Shown here: one piece after another, positions 45,956 through 58,600 of the stretch
How positions within the stretch are numbered: the first letter of the stretch is position 1
Layout: every line of letters begins with the position of its first letter
The notes under the pieces: model-generated
What the model was told of the DNA's origin: nothing
Database searches by the model: none
What the model saw: the letters and a program-made list of their open reading frames with translations, nothing else
Program-made: the position numbers and the translations under genes
Assembly: GCA_947568835.1 (NCBI GenBank)
Contig: OX387612.1
Span: 3,844,001 to 3,908,000, forward strand
Direction of reading: 5' to 3'
DNA from: Protonemura montana
Lineage: Eukaryota > Arthropoda > Insecta > Plecoptera > Nemouridae
Length of the DNA: 64,000 bases

Positions 45956-46189
45956 CCGCAGACAATTGTGCCCTTAAAATAATTGTTTTGCAAACATGTT
46001 GTAGGTAATTTTGCACCTTATTTGTACGGTGTTTAGGGTCAAAAATAAAGCACTGTAGCATGTAGCATGTATCAGAAATTTTTCTTTTTTACCTACGCTC
46101 TCTCAATGGTGTTTGGCACGTTGATAGAATTGAGGTAAATTATTTTCTTTTATCATGACTAGAGTCATCAAAAAAGTGTATGCCTCGTA

Positions 46190-47568
46190 AGCACTGGTCT
46201 CGAATAACCTGGATAGAGCATAGGATCCAGCCAGCTGATCTCAAATAACCTGAATAGAGCATAAGATCCAGCCAGCTGATCTCAAATAACCTGAATAGAG
46301 CATAGGATCCAGCCAGCTGATATCAAATAACCTGGATAGAGCATAGGATTCAGCCAGCTGATCTCAAATAACCTGGATAGAGCATAGAATCCAGCCAGCT
46401 GATCTCAAATAACCTGGATAGAGCATATGATCCAGCCAGCTGATCTCAAATAACTTGAATAGAGCATAGGATCTAGCCAGCTGATCTCAAATAACCTGGA
46501 TAGAGCATAGGATCCAGCCAGCTGATTTCAAATAACCTGGATAGAGCATAGGATCCAGCCAGCTGATCTCAAATAACCTGGATAGAGCATTGGATCCAGC
46601 CAGCTGATCTCAAATAACCTGAATAGAGCATAGGATCCAGCCAGCTGATATCAAATAACCTGGATAGAGCATAGGATTCAGCCAGCTGATCTCAAATAAC
46701 CTGGATAGAGCATAGAATCCAGCCAGCTGATCTCAAATAACCTGGATAGAGCATAGGATCCAGCCAGCTGATCTCAAATAACTTGAATAGAGCATAGGAT
46801 CTAGCCAGCTGATCTCAAATAACCTGGATAGAGCATAGGATCCAGCCAGCTGATTTCAAATAACCTGGATAGAACATAGGATCCAGCCAGCTGATCTCAA
46901 ATAACCTGGATAGAGCATAGGATCCAGCCAGCTGATCTCAAATAACCTGGATAGAGCATAGGATCCAGCGTGCTGATCTCGAAAAACCTGTTTAGAGCAT
47001 AGGATCCAGCCAGCTGATCTCAAATAACCTGAATAGAGCATAGGATCCAGCCAGCTGATCTCAAATAACCTGTATAGAGTATAGGATCCAGCCAGCTGAT
47101 CTCAAATAACCTGTATAGAGTATAGGATCCAGCCAGCTGATCTCAAATAACCTGGATAGAGCATAGGATCCAGCCAGCTGATCTCAAATAACCTGAATAG
47201 AGCATAGGATCCAGCCAGCTGATCTCAAATAACCTGGATAGAGCATAGGATCCAGCCAGGTGATCTCAAATAACCTGGATAAAGCATAGGATGCAGCCAG
47301 CTGATCTCGAATAACCTGGATAGACCATAGGGTCCAGCCAGCTAATCTCAAATAACCTGGATAGAGTATAGGATCCAGCCAGCTGATCTCAAATAACCTG
47401 GACAGAGCATAGGGTCCAGCCAGCTGATCTCAAATATCCTGGACAGAGCATAGGATCCAGCCAGCTGATCTCAAATATCCTGGACAGAGCATATGGTCCA
47501 GCCAGCTAATCTCAAATAACCTGGATAGAGCATAGGATCCAGCCAGCTGATCTCAAATAACCTGGCAT
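46190..47568. repeat. 41-bp minisatellite array 1, about 33 copies
   Basis: Unit ctgatctcaaataacctgga / tagagcataggatccagcca / g. Between the H15-like gene and the 3' end of the Ig-protease gene. Same satellite as 50818-53035. Confidence 0.94.
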
Positions 47569-48284
47569 GAATGATATGAACACGCTTCAAGGATACAAAA
47601 ATTGAAGAGTTTTTAATTAGATATACATGTTCAGCAAGGTATTTTCTACCAAAATTAAAAATTATGAAAGAAAAAAGGATTAGCGGTTCAAAGAATTTCT
47701 TGGAAGTTTGTTTGTATGTTTTTACTCTTGACTAAACTTGATTTAAACTTGGTGTAAGGATAAAATAGACAAAACATCTCAATGAAGTAAAGTTTGCAAA
47801 CATCAAGCAATTAGCAAATCAAGGAAAAATAAAACAATATCTTTTAATCTTGTATTTGAATCAGATGTTAAAAATCAATCAACTCAATAAAAACAAATTT
47901 AATTGCAAGAAATATTTTTGTGACACAAACTTATAAATGTACGTTAAAATAACGATACGGTTGTGGCAAGCACTGACATCGTTGGCCTCTATTTGTCTGT
48001 GTTAACATTTTAAACGATGAAAAGTAAGAGTGAGACGTTGACCACTAAAAAAAATCAGTTTCTTATGAAATCAGTGTCTTCTTAAATGCACATTTACAAG
48101 TTTCCGACTTTTTTTTTAATACTTTTGTGAAATCATCTTCGAATATAGTCCTTTGAAAAAATAAAAAACGCGGAAAAAATGCATTTATTAAAAGCTCAAC
48201 AAAGTTCTGTTTGACGTTGGATGAAAATAACTTTTTGGAGAAATTTCAGGACTGCTTTTACCTTTGATAAAAGCAACCGAACGA
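47569..48284. other. Intergenic AT-rich DNA
   Basis: No feature recognised; the sequence is A-rich. Confidence 0.4.
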
Positions 48285-49195
48285 TTGGGCGAGCACAGCA
48301 ACTTCACTCGCCTTGCCTATCAGTCTCTCGACAGCAAGGAATTGTGAAGGAATCCTGTTTTTGACGTGACTACGTCTTAAAGCGCATTATATAGGGAGGC
48401 ATGTACGGATTTGCTCTCCAAAATAGCCAATGTGTAACAAGCTCTACAGCCTACAGGAAGCTAAGTATAGAGTGCGACTGATTATCATTCAATAGTTCAG
48501 ACAATTCTCTAAAAGTACTTATTTTCTATTTTCGATAAAATAAATATTGGAGGCGTTAGAGGGGTTGGCGTTTTTAATGCTCTCCATAAGACCAATGTTA
48601 AATTACGCAAAATGGCAAACGTGTAACAAGCCCTACAGCCTACAGGTAACAAAGGACAGAATGTGGTTTATTATCATTCAATAGTTCAGACAATTATCTA
48701 AAAGTACTTTTTTTTTATTTTCGATAAACTAAATATGGGAGGCGTGAGAGGAGGCGGCGTTTTTAGCACTCGTCATTAGACTAATGCAAAATAAAATATA
48801 TATATCGCAAGATGACACTTCCATCCCAATCTGTAAAGTCCTTCAGCATGTAAATTAGATATGAAAACACTACCCAAATAAAGAGAGATGTAAAACTTGC
48901 ATGTGAAGTATGGTCAGTACTGTAGTTGACCTACGTGGCTACGCGGTAGTTGAACGTAGTCAAGCTTTAATATCGGCCGTATCAACAAGATACAGCTACA
49001 CCCGGTTTTTACGTGGTACCGTCCTTCGGAAGGGACGTTAAGTCGGTGATCCCCTTGGTCTTCGACAGGAGTAGGCTACATGGCGGCACCGGGTTTCCCC
49101 TCCTCCCTTCCCGTCTAGGTTACGTTCATCATTATCCGTATCATCATCCTCTCATTCACCGACGCCATTAGACCAGTGCCAAAAAAACCAGATAT
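48285..49195 (+). repeat. 5S-SINE body interrupted by element X
   Basis: SINE body at 48290-48355 (acttcactcgccttgcctat, caaggaattgtgaaggaatc) resumes at 49014 (ggtaccgtccttcggaaggg) and ends with the tail at 49190 (acgccattagaccagtgcca). Confidence 0.85.
48357..49013 (+). mobile_element. Element X nested in the 5S SINE
   Basis: Starts ttgacgtgactacgtcttaa, ends gatacagctacacccggttt, with about two of the 184-bp units (three in the copy at 28990). The SINE sequence resumes directly, which fixes both ends. Confidence 0.8.
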
Positions 49196-49224
49196 CAAAA
49201 CAGTGCATTGATAAACCCCAATAA

Positions 49225-49612
49225 TCAACCAACCCCTGATAAAGTAACAGGTACAAGTTACAAAACGTCGGGAAATTGAGTTGTTCTTCACTTAGCATTG
49301 AAAACCTAGTTGAAATAGTTTTGTCAAAACTAGTGCTAGTGTAACTTCGAGATTAAACTATGGCGCAACACCCAATTGATGCAAGAACTTAACAAAAGAG
49401 CTAATCAGAGATTATTTTATAGACGCAAGAGGCAAGAAGCCTATTGTGCATTATGTGCACCTCACATTACTAAGGTTTGATAAAGTAACTGGTACAAGTT
49501 ACGAACCGTTGGGAAATTAAGTTGTTCTTCACTTAGCATTCAAAACCCAAATCAAATAGTTTTCGTCAAAACTAGAGCTAAGGGAGACAAAATAGAAAAG
49601 AGTCTAAAAACG
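49225..49612 (+). repeat. Two partial copies of the 325-bp element end
   Basis: cctgataaagtaacaggtac, aagttacaaaacgtcgggaa (49235-49275) and gataaagtaactggtacaag, ttacgaaccgttgggaaatt (49480-49520). GTAAC/GTTAC stems are intact in the first. Confidence 0.7.
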
Positions 49613-49644
49613 ATATTAACTTAAAATGGGCTTTGAAGTCCCGT

Positions 49645-52600
49645 TCAGTGTTCGCCGTCATGATCGGCAAACACTATACCTCGAATCCAATCGCCAAACA
49701 TCGAGACCTGCGTAAAAACGCTAACGTGCTCGGCTTGGCAACGACTGGTGGTCAACCCCCCCACACCTGGCGAGCTGCTGACAACCCCATGCAGATAGTA
49801 GCGTTGTCCAACGTCATTCTTCTCAAGTAACGCAAAGCCACCACCTGAGTCACCAGGACATACTCCGGTCGTACGGCTGGTGAAACCCGCACAGAACTTG
49901 TCCCACACGAGGAAGGTTTGGTAGGCCAGAGGCACTGACGCATGGCACTCGCTGTACGGCACGTAGGGCAAGTCTACGTAGCGGAGAGTTGGACTCATCT
50001 CGTCACGTTCGGTGATTCCCCAGCCGGGTACCTGCAACGGAAGGCGTCGAGGGCTTTTTGTCGGGGTTTTTAAATGTAACCATGGTAGTTGCTTGTTGCT
50101 TGTTGCTTGCTAATTATCTCCGTTTATCTCCACCCTTCGTCAAAACAAATAAAATACAACAATTTAAATCATGAACATTTCTACGTGTCCAACTCACCGT
50201 GCCAATATTGTTGGCAACCAGTTGGTGGTCGACGGGAGATGAGTGCAAGTTGACGCAGACAACGTTCACTCCAGTAGCGACTTCGACCGACGACGACATT
50301 TCGACAACGGCGATATCTGACTCGAGGCGTTTTAAAAATCCGTCAAAACGCTCGGGAAGATGAATGACCCGCACGCCTCGCCGTTGTTCGTTTTGGTCGA
50401 CCGACAGCCAAAGCAGTGTGTTTTTTCCTACCACCGCCTTATACAGCGTGGCGTTGGACAACTTCCGCGCATTGTTGTCATAAAAGCAATGCGCGGCTGA
50501 AACACACACATAAGTGAAGTCACCGAGGACCAGCGAGTTCCTGTCAAACACAAGCGCGAGAAACGCTTTGTTTTGCAGTGAATTAGTGACAGGAACACTC
50601 GTCCCCAACGCCTACTCTGAAAAGTAATCAATTTATATTCTTGTTTTGCATCACAAGGCAAACAAAATTATTGGATTGGCTAGCGAGCAAAGCAAAGTCT
50701 CATTTTAGCTTCACAACTTTTTTTTTTTAATATTAGCATTTGTTTTCTATCTGCCAAGCGGATGGAACTCTGGTCTGCAACAGGCTATATATATCTTGAC
50801 AGATTAATGAGTTCAAATCACTGATCTCAAATAACCTGGATAGAGCATTGGATCCAGCCAGCTGATCTCAAATAACCTGGATAGAGCATAGGATCCAGCC
50901 AGCTGATCTCAAATAACCTGGATAGAGCATAGGATCCAGCCAGCTGATCTCAAATAACCTGGATAGAGCATAGGATCCAGCCAGCTGATCTCAAATAACC
51001 TGGATAGAGCATAGGATCCAGCCAGCTGATCTCAAATAACCTGGATAGAGCATAGGATCCAGCCAGCTGATCTCAAATAACCTGGATAGAGCATAGGATC
51101 CAGCCAGCTGATCTCAAATAACCTGGATAGAGCATAGGATCCAGCCAGCTGATCTCAAATAACCTGGATAGAGCATAGGATCCAGCCAGCTGATCTCAAA
51201 TAACATGGATAGAACATAGGATCCAGCCAGCTGATCTCAAATAACCTGGATAGAGCATAGGATCCAGCCAGCTGATCTCAAATAACCTGGATAGAGCATA
51301 GGATCCAGCCAGCTGATATCAAATAACCTGGATAGTGCAATGGATCCAGCCAGCTGATCTTAAATAAAGTGGATAGATCATAGGATCCAGCCAGCTGATA
51401 TCAAATAACCTGGATAGAGCATTGGATCCAGCCAGCTGATCTCAAATAACCTGGATAGAACATAGGATCCAGCCAGCTGATCTCAAATAACCTGGATAGA
51501 GCATTGGATCCAGCCAGCTGATCTCAAAGAAACTGGATAGAGCATAGGATCCAGCCAGCTGATCTCAAATAACCTGGATAGAGCATAGGATCCAGCCAGC
51601 TGATCTCAAATAACCTAGATAGAGCATAGGATCCAGCCAGTTGATCTTAAATAAAGTGGATAGAGCATAGGATCCAGCCAGCTGATATCAAATAACCTGG
51701 ATAGAGCATTGGATCCAGCCAGCTGATCTCAAATAACCTGGATAGAACATAGGATCCAGCCAGCTGATCTCAAATAACCTGGATAGAGCATTGGATCCAG
51801 CCAGCTGATCTCAAATAACCTGGATAGAGCATAGGATCCAGCCAGCTGATCTCAAATAACCTGGATAGAGCATAGGATCCAGCCAGCTGATCTCAAATAA
51901 CCTGGATAGAGCATAGGATCCAGCCAGCTGATCTCAAATAACCTGGATAGAGCATAGGATCCAGCCAGCTGATCTCAAATAACCTGGATAGAGCATAGGA
52001 TCCAGCCAGCTGATCTCAAATAACCTGGATAGAGCATAGGATCCAGCCAGCTGATCTCAAATAACCTGGATAGAGCATAGGATCCAGCCAGCTGATCTCA
52101 AATAACCTGGATAGAGCATAGGATCCAGCCAGCTGATCTCAAATAACCTGGATAGAGCATAGGATCCAGCCAGCTGATCTCAAATAACCTGGATAGAGCA
52201 TAGGATCCAGCCAGCTGATCTCAAAGAACCTGGATAGAGCATAGGATCCAGCCAGCTGATCTCAAATAACCTGGATAGAGCATAGAATCCAGCCAGCTGA
52301 TCTCAAATAACCTGGATAGAGCATAGGATCCAGCCAGCTGATATCAAATAACCTGGATAGTGCAATGGATCCAGCCAGCTGATCTTAAATAAAGTGGATA
52401 GATCATAGGATCCAGCCAGCTGATATCAAATAACCTGGATAGAGCATTGGATCCAGCCAGCTGATCTCAAATAACCTGGATAGAACATAGGATCCAGCCA
52501 GCTGATCTCAAATAACCTGGATAGAGCATTGGATCCAGCCAGCTGATCTCAAAGAAACTGGATAGAGCATAGGATCCAGCCAGCTGATCTCAAATAACCT

Positions 52601-55600
52601 GGATAGAGCATAGGATCCAGCCAGCTGATCTCAAATAACCTAGATAGAGCATAGGATCCAGCCAGTTGATCTTAAATAAAGTGGATAGAGCATAGGATCC
52701 AGCCAGCTGATATCAAATAACCTGGATAGAGCATTGGATCCAGCCAGCTGATCTCAAATAACCTGGATAGAACATAGGATCCAGCCAGCTGATCTCAAAT
52801 AACCTGGATAGAGCATTGGATCCAGCCAGCTGATCTCAAATAACCTGGATAGAGCATAGGATCCAGCCAGCTGATCTCAAATAACCTGGATAGAGCATAT
52901 GATTCAGCCAGCTGATCTCAAATAACCTGGATAGAGCATAGGATCCAGCCAGCTGATCTCAAATAACCTGAATAGAGCATAGGATCCAGCCAGCTGATAT
53001 CAAATAACCTTTATATAGCACAGGATCCAACCAGTAGCGCTAGTTACAAAATTATTTCCTATTCTTAGTTAGTTTTTACTGATAAAAAAATCGTTTAATT
53101 TTCTGCAATATGCACAGCTTATAGTTACCAGAAATAAAGAACTTGAGGGAGACAAGCGATCCGCCGCAAGCGAGGTTGTAAGAAGATCTGAGAGAATTCC
53201 ATTGGAAGACGCCAACGTGCCATGGGAATTCAAACAAAATGGCCGAAGTCCCACCCACCGATAGTTGCTCGGCAATTATTCTTCTGCGACCGCAATCTGC
53301 TCAACAAGAAACCGGAAGTTAACATTAACTCTCTCATGAAAACCAACCAAATGATTTCTGATTTACTGAAGGCTGATTCATAATTGCAAGCTTGGGTGGT
53401 GTGGGGCGTGGGTCAAAGTTGAACAATTTTCTTTACTTCTTACTGACTATAACTTACCAATCATAGGAATCATCATTTCACTAAAACCGCGCATACCCAG
53501 CTTGTTATAACTAGGCGAAGTTCACGTCGCCTCCCAAAGAAGTAATGTCAGGTTGCAAAAAGGTAGAAACCACACTCAAAACCGTTCGGTGGTAATCCAT
53601 CCAATACCTGACCCAGCGCAGTGTTGCTTAACTTTCATCCCTCCAACCTCTCTCCCGAACAGAACTGATCATATGTATGATGGGCACCCATCCAATACCT
53701 GACCCAGCGCAGTGTTGCTTAACTTTCATCCCTCCAACCTCTCTCCCGAACAGAACTGGTCATTTGTATGATGGGCACCCATCCAATACCTGACCCAGCG
53801 CAGTGGTGCTTAACTTTCATCCCTCCAACCTCTCTCCCGAACAGAACTGGTCATTTGTATGATGGGCACCCATCCAATACCTGACCCAGCGCAGTGTTGC
53901 TTAACTTTCATCCCTCCAACCTCTCTCCCGAACAGAACTGGTCATGTGTATGATGGGCACCCATCCAATACCTGACCCAGCGCAGTGTTAATTATCTTCG
54001 GTGATCTCACGATGACCGGTGTTTCTAACACGTCAAACCGTCCGGTTCTGGTATTTCTAATAGCAAACCAAGTAAACATGAAGACAACGAATAAAGAAAG
54101 AGAAAAATGCATTTTTAGCCATCCGCATACTTGGGTAAGAAATAACGACTTGGTGGTCTAGAGATTTGTACAACAAGAAATGAGCATGATTTTAGTGGCG
54201 TTAGTGTTTTTGGATATCAGAGTAAAATATATATGTGACACTTTACCTGAATTTCACCTAAGGACCCCTTATTTTCAACTTCTTCCAGTGGAATGGAATG
54301 AAATGAGAGAATTATTATTATTTGTGGTGTTTAACGACGCACTGTTTTGACAACTGGCCCTGCGGCACTGGTCTAATGGCGTCGCTGAATGAGTGGATGA
54401 TGATGATGAGGATGATGAACCTAACCTAGCCTAGAAAGGAAGGAGGGGAAACCCGGTGCCGGCACGTAGCCTACTCCTGTCGAAAAGCACCAAGGGGTCC
54501 ACCGGCTTCACGTCCCTTCCGAAGGACGGTACAACTCGAACAGCAGGATTCCTCCACAAATCCATGCTGTCGAGAGGTTGATAAGCGAGGCGAATGAAGT
54601 TGCTGTACTAACTTTCATCTCTCCAACCTCTCTCCCGAACAGAACTGGTCATGTGTATGATGGTCACCCATCCAATACCTGACTCAGCGCAGTGTTGCTT
54701 AACTTCGGTGATCTAACGAGAACTGGTGTTTCCAACACGCCATGAGAGAACATTATTTATTTATTGTTAGCGTTGGAAACAAATTGCATATTTCACTAAA
54801 TTCTATTCCATTTCACTGAAAAACGGATTAAATAACTGGTAAATTGATGAATAATGGATAATCAATTAACAATTTGCTTAATTCAAAGGCTTGTTTAAGA
54901 CCGTTGCTGTCGATTTTTAGGATAGGTATCAATTTCGAGGACTGTCAACATCAAACATTTTTAAACTTTGCTTGGAGAGCTCACCTAGGGAGCAGGTAAA
55001 CGGCTGAGGCCGCCAACCTATCTCAGTACAAGTCGTGAGCAGCTCCCTGGAATGGTTGTGCGTTGGTTTGTAACCCTCGCGGCAAGTCAGTGAGCCGGTT
55101 GTACCCAACGGCACTGGGGGGCTAGTGCAGTTCACTTGGTGGCCAGCCAGGGTGCAGGTAGCGGTCGTGGAGTTGGTGGTCAGCGCAGAGCAACCATCAG
55201 CTGTTGGCACTTAATAATAATGATAATTATTATTGTCATTTGTTTATTGTCATAAAAACCATTACATAAGATGAGAAATGCTGGTGTACAGACATAAATT
55301 TTTAAAAGATTAAAATTGCACATGATAAAATAATAATAATAATAATAAATACAATTATGGGTCTTAATATTTGATGATGCAAACAACACATTTAATCATT
55401 CATCATTTAATCATTCATCATTTAAAACATGCAATTGAGTAGGTATATTTTTAATCTGCAGTTATGTCAGCTATAAATAATGGTACTGAACGGTTTGGCG
55501 TGTTGGAAACACTGGTTCTCATGAGATCACCGCAGTTAAGCAACACTGCTCTGAGTCAGGTATTGGATGGGTGACCATCATACACATGACCAGTTCTGTT

Positions 55601-58600
55601 TGGGAGAGAGGTTGGAGGGATAAAAGTTAAGCAACACTGCGCTGGGTCAGGTATTGGATGGGTGACCATCATACACATGACCAGTTCTGTTCGGGAGAGA
55701 GGTTGGAGGGATGAAAGTTAAGCAACACTGCTCTGAGTCAGGTATTGGATGGGTGACCATCATACACATGACCAGTTCTGTTTGGGAGAGAGGTTGGAGG
55801 GATAAAAGTTAAGCAACACTGCGCTGGGTCAGGTATTGGATGGGTGACCATCATACACATGACCAGTTCTGTTCGGGAGAGAGGTTGGAGGGATGAAAGT
55901 TAGTACAGCAACTTCAATCGCCTTGATTATCAACCTCTCGTCAGCATGGATTTGTGGAGGAATCCTCTTGTTCGAGTTGTACCGTCCGTTGGAAGGGACG
56001 TTAAACCAGTGGTCCACTTGGTCGTCGACAGGAGTAGGCTACTTGCCGGCACCGGGTTTCCCCTCCTCCCTTCTAGGCTAGGTTAGGTTCATCATCATCC
56101 TCATCATCATCCACTCATTCACCGACGCCATTAGACCAGTGCCGCATGGCCAGATGTCAAAACAGTGCGTCGTTAAACACCACAAATAATAATAATAATA
56201 ATAATAATAATGTAAGTAATGGTTGTGTATCTGAAAAAAATGCAATTAGATGTGCTCCGACTTTCCATTTAGGCTCTGACTGTCAGAATGATCACCGAAA
56301 ATGCTAAATTATCTAATTGGAAAATGTTTTCTCTTCAGCATTTCCAGCCAATGATTTAAAAATATATATACTATTTGTTCCTTTAACCATTCTCATGTCG
56401 CCACTGAATATGAATTGTTTTTGCTGTTAAAATTAGTATTCAATGTTTAAGGGGGCGTGGAGAAAGAAGACGATATAAAAGCCAGTACATTTAACTAATA
56501 TACCTACCAGCAGGAGGCGCTTGAAAGCTGAGTTTCATTGAAGTCGTCTGGTCGTATCTTGCTTCGCCTCTCAGCATCCCAAGCGAGCAGCTGATGTTTT
56601 TGTTACGATCTTCCTCGGCCAGCTGGATTCTCCTAGAGTCCGAGAAGACATCTGTGTCCCAAGGCCACCGCCAGACCGCGATGTTGTCTTGGATGATTTT
56701 GTTGTCACCGTAAGCTTGTCCCCCCAGCGTCCAGATCCAGACAAGATCCTGCTGCTGTCGGACACGTGTGGTGCACGTGGCAGTGATGATGTCACCGACC
56801 TTGGAATCCTCCATCTTCTTGTTCAGCACCATCTCAAGGTCACCTGAAGAACAAAAACATTACTCTAGTTGGTAACTTGTAACTGATGACGTGTAACATT
56901 GAAATTAAAAAAATAGCTCGTATGAAAACAAAATAATCCTAAATTATATTAACTTTGATGTAAATTGCATACGCTTGCAATGCGTGGGATATTTTATTAT
57001 TAAGAAGACAAATAACTTCTTAAAAATTGATGTCCAAACAGGGAGGGTAGTAGGTACTTTCCATAAAAATAAAAAATTGACCTGAATGCTCGATGTTCCT
57101 AATTAGGAACAGGTTTGGTCAGGTTGGTGCAATGATCAGGCACGCAGTGCTTGTACTTATCGATGTTACTGTTTCAATTTACTTTCCCTCTCACTCAGTA
57201 CACGCAGCACTCTCTGGTGGCTTTCTCATGAATTAATTATTAGAAATCAGAGACATTTGTTCTGAATATCTTTAAAAAGTCAGTGTGTTTTTGCGCTAAA
57301 CTTGCGAACGGGCTGATTCGTTTTTTTTTTATTATTATCTGGGATTCATTTTGTGTTGTTTACTAAGATCCATGAATTTTTCAGCAAATTTGGCTTAGGA
57401 AATTAAACCAGTTGAAAAATTATGCAGATTTCAAGAATTTTTCCAAGTTTTTTGACCTAAGATTGGCTAAAATTTATGACAAAATAGCCATGTTTGGGTG
57501 CAGACTTCTAGTTTCTTAGCGGCATGAGGAATTATATGTTAAAAAACGTAAGTGCATAGAAATGTACCGACTTGAAATGGATTTAAACTCCGTAGTATAG
57601 TAAAGCTTTCTATTCAATTGTCACTCGGTAGATCGGTAGAATATTATGTAGGTTTGTGGCGAACAAAGTCGCTTTGCAGAAGAAAACTAATCTGCAGTTT
57701 TTGAAATCAGACTTTACCAATAGCGTTTGGTTCCGAGCCTTAAATCCTTTGGCTAGATAACTTTCAGATGAGTTACAGGAAAAGTTTCAGCTGATTTTCC
57801 TCGGTTTTCTACTCGTGCATCGTGCAGTTTATCGATGTCCAGTAACGTCTGGTGCAGATATGAAATGTGACACGTGTTACAGAACTTACTCTTCAAGATG
57901 ATTTTGATGGCCTTGGCACTGGCAAATTTCCCTCTTTCCGCGACGACGGAGAAGGTGCGTTGGTCTGATTCGGTCACGTATTGAATCTTGTATCCACACT
58001 TGTTGCCAGCAAGCCACGCCTGGTAACGCTCGGCAACGGTCTTTGGGTTCTCGGCGGTCGCAAGATCTGCAGTGTTGACATACACAGACCAGCCATTCAC
58101 CTTCATGTAGCACTTGCTTAACTTAGATTTGCTATCAGCCTCCAACTCAAAGCTCACGTCGTCGCCGAGTTTCACGTGCATTTCTTCGCTGTTGTCACGC
58201 AGACTAATTTCGGATTTGTCTGGAAATAAAACATAAGGAAAACACTTATACAATTGCAGTGCTTTTTGGCATTTCCACCAGGAAGCATAAACCAGCAAGC
58301 GGATGATGGAAAGGAAGCTAGACTGGAAAAATGTGCAACCGAACCGGGACCTCCCAATTGCCGGTCGGGTGCTCTACCGACTGAGCTATCCGAACACACA
58401 TATTCCAGCCTTCGCGGGGTTGGGTTCGTCTGGGTTGGCTTCCCTCTAGCTTCCTTTCCACTTATAAAATTGTATAATAATGAAATACTTATAAATGTGT
58501 AATAAATGTATGTAAAGTAATGCGGAAATAATGGTTTTGAGAGCCATGTTTTGATAAATTTGCTTGTTCTGCGGTTTTTCTCTGGTTAGTCGAGATTTTA

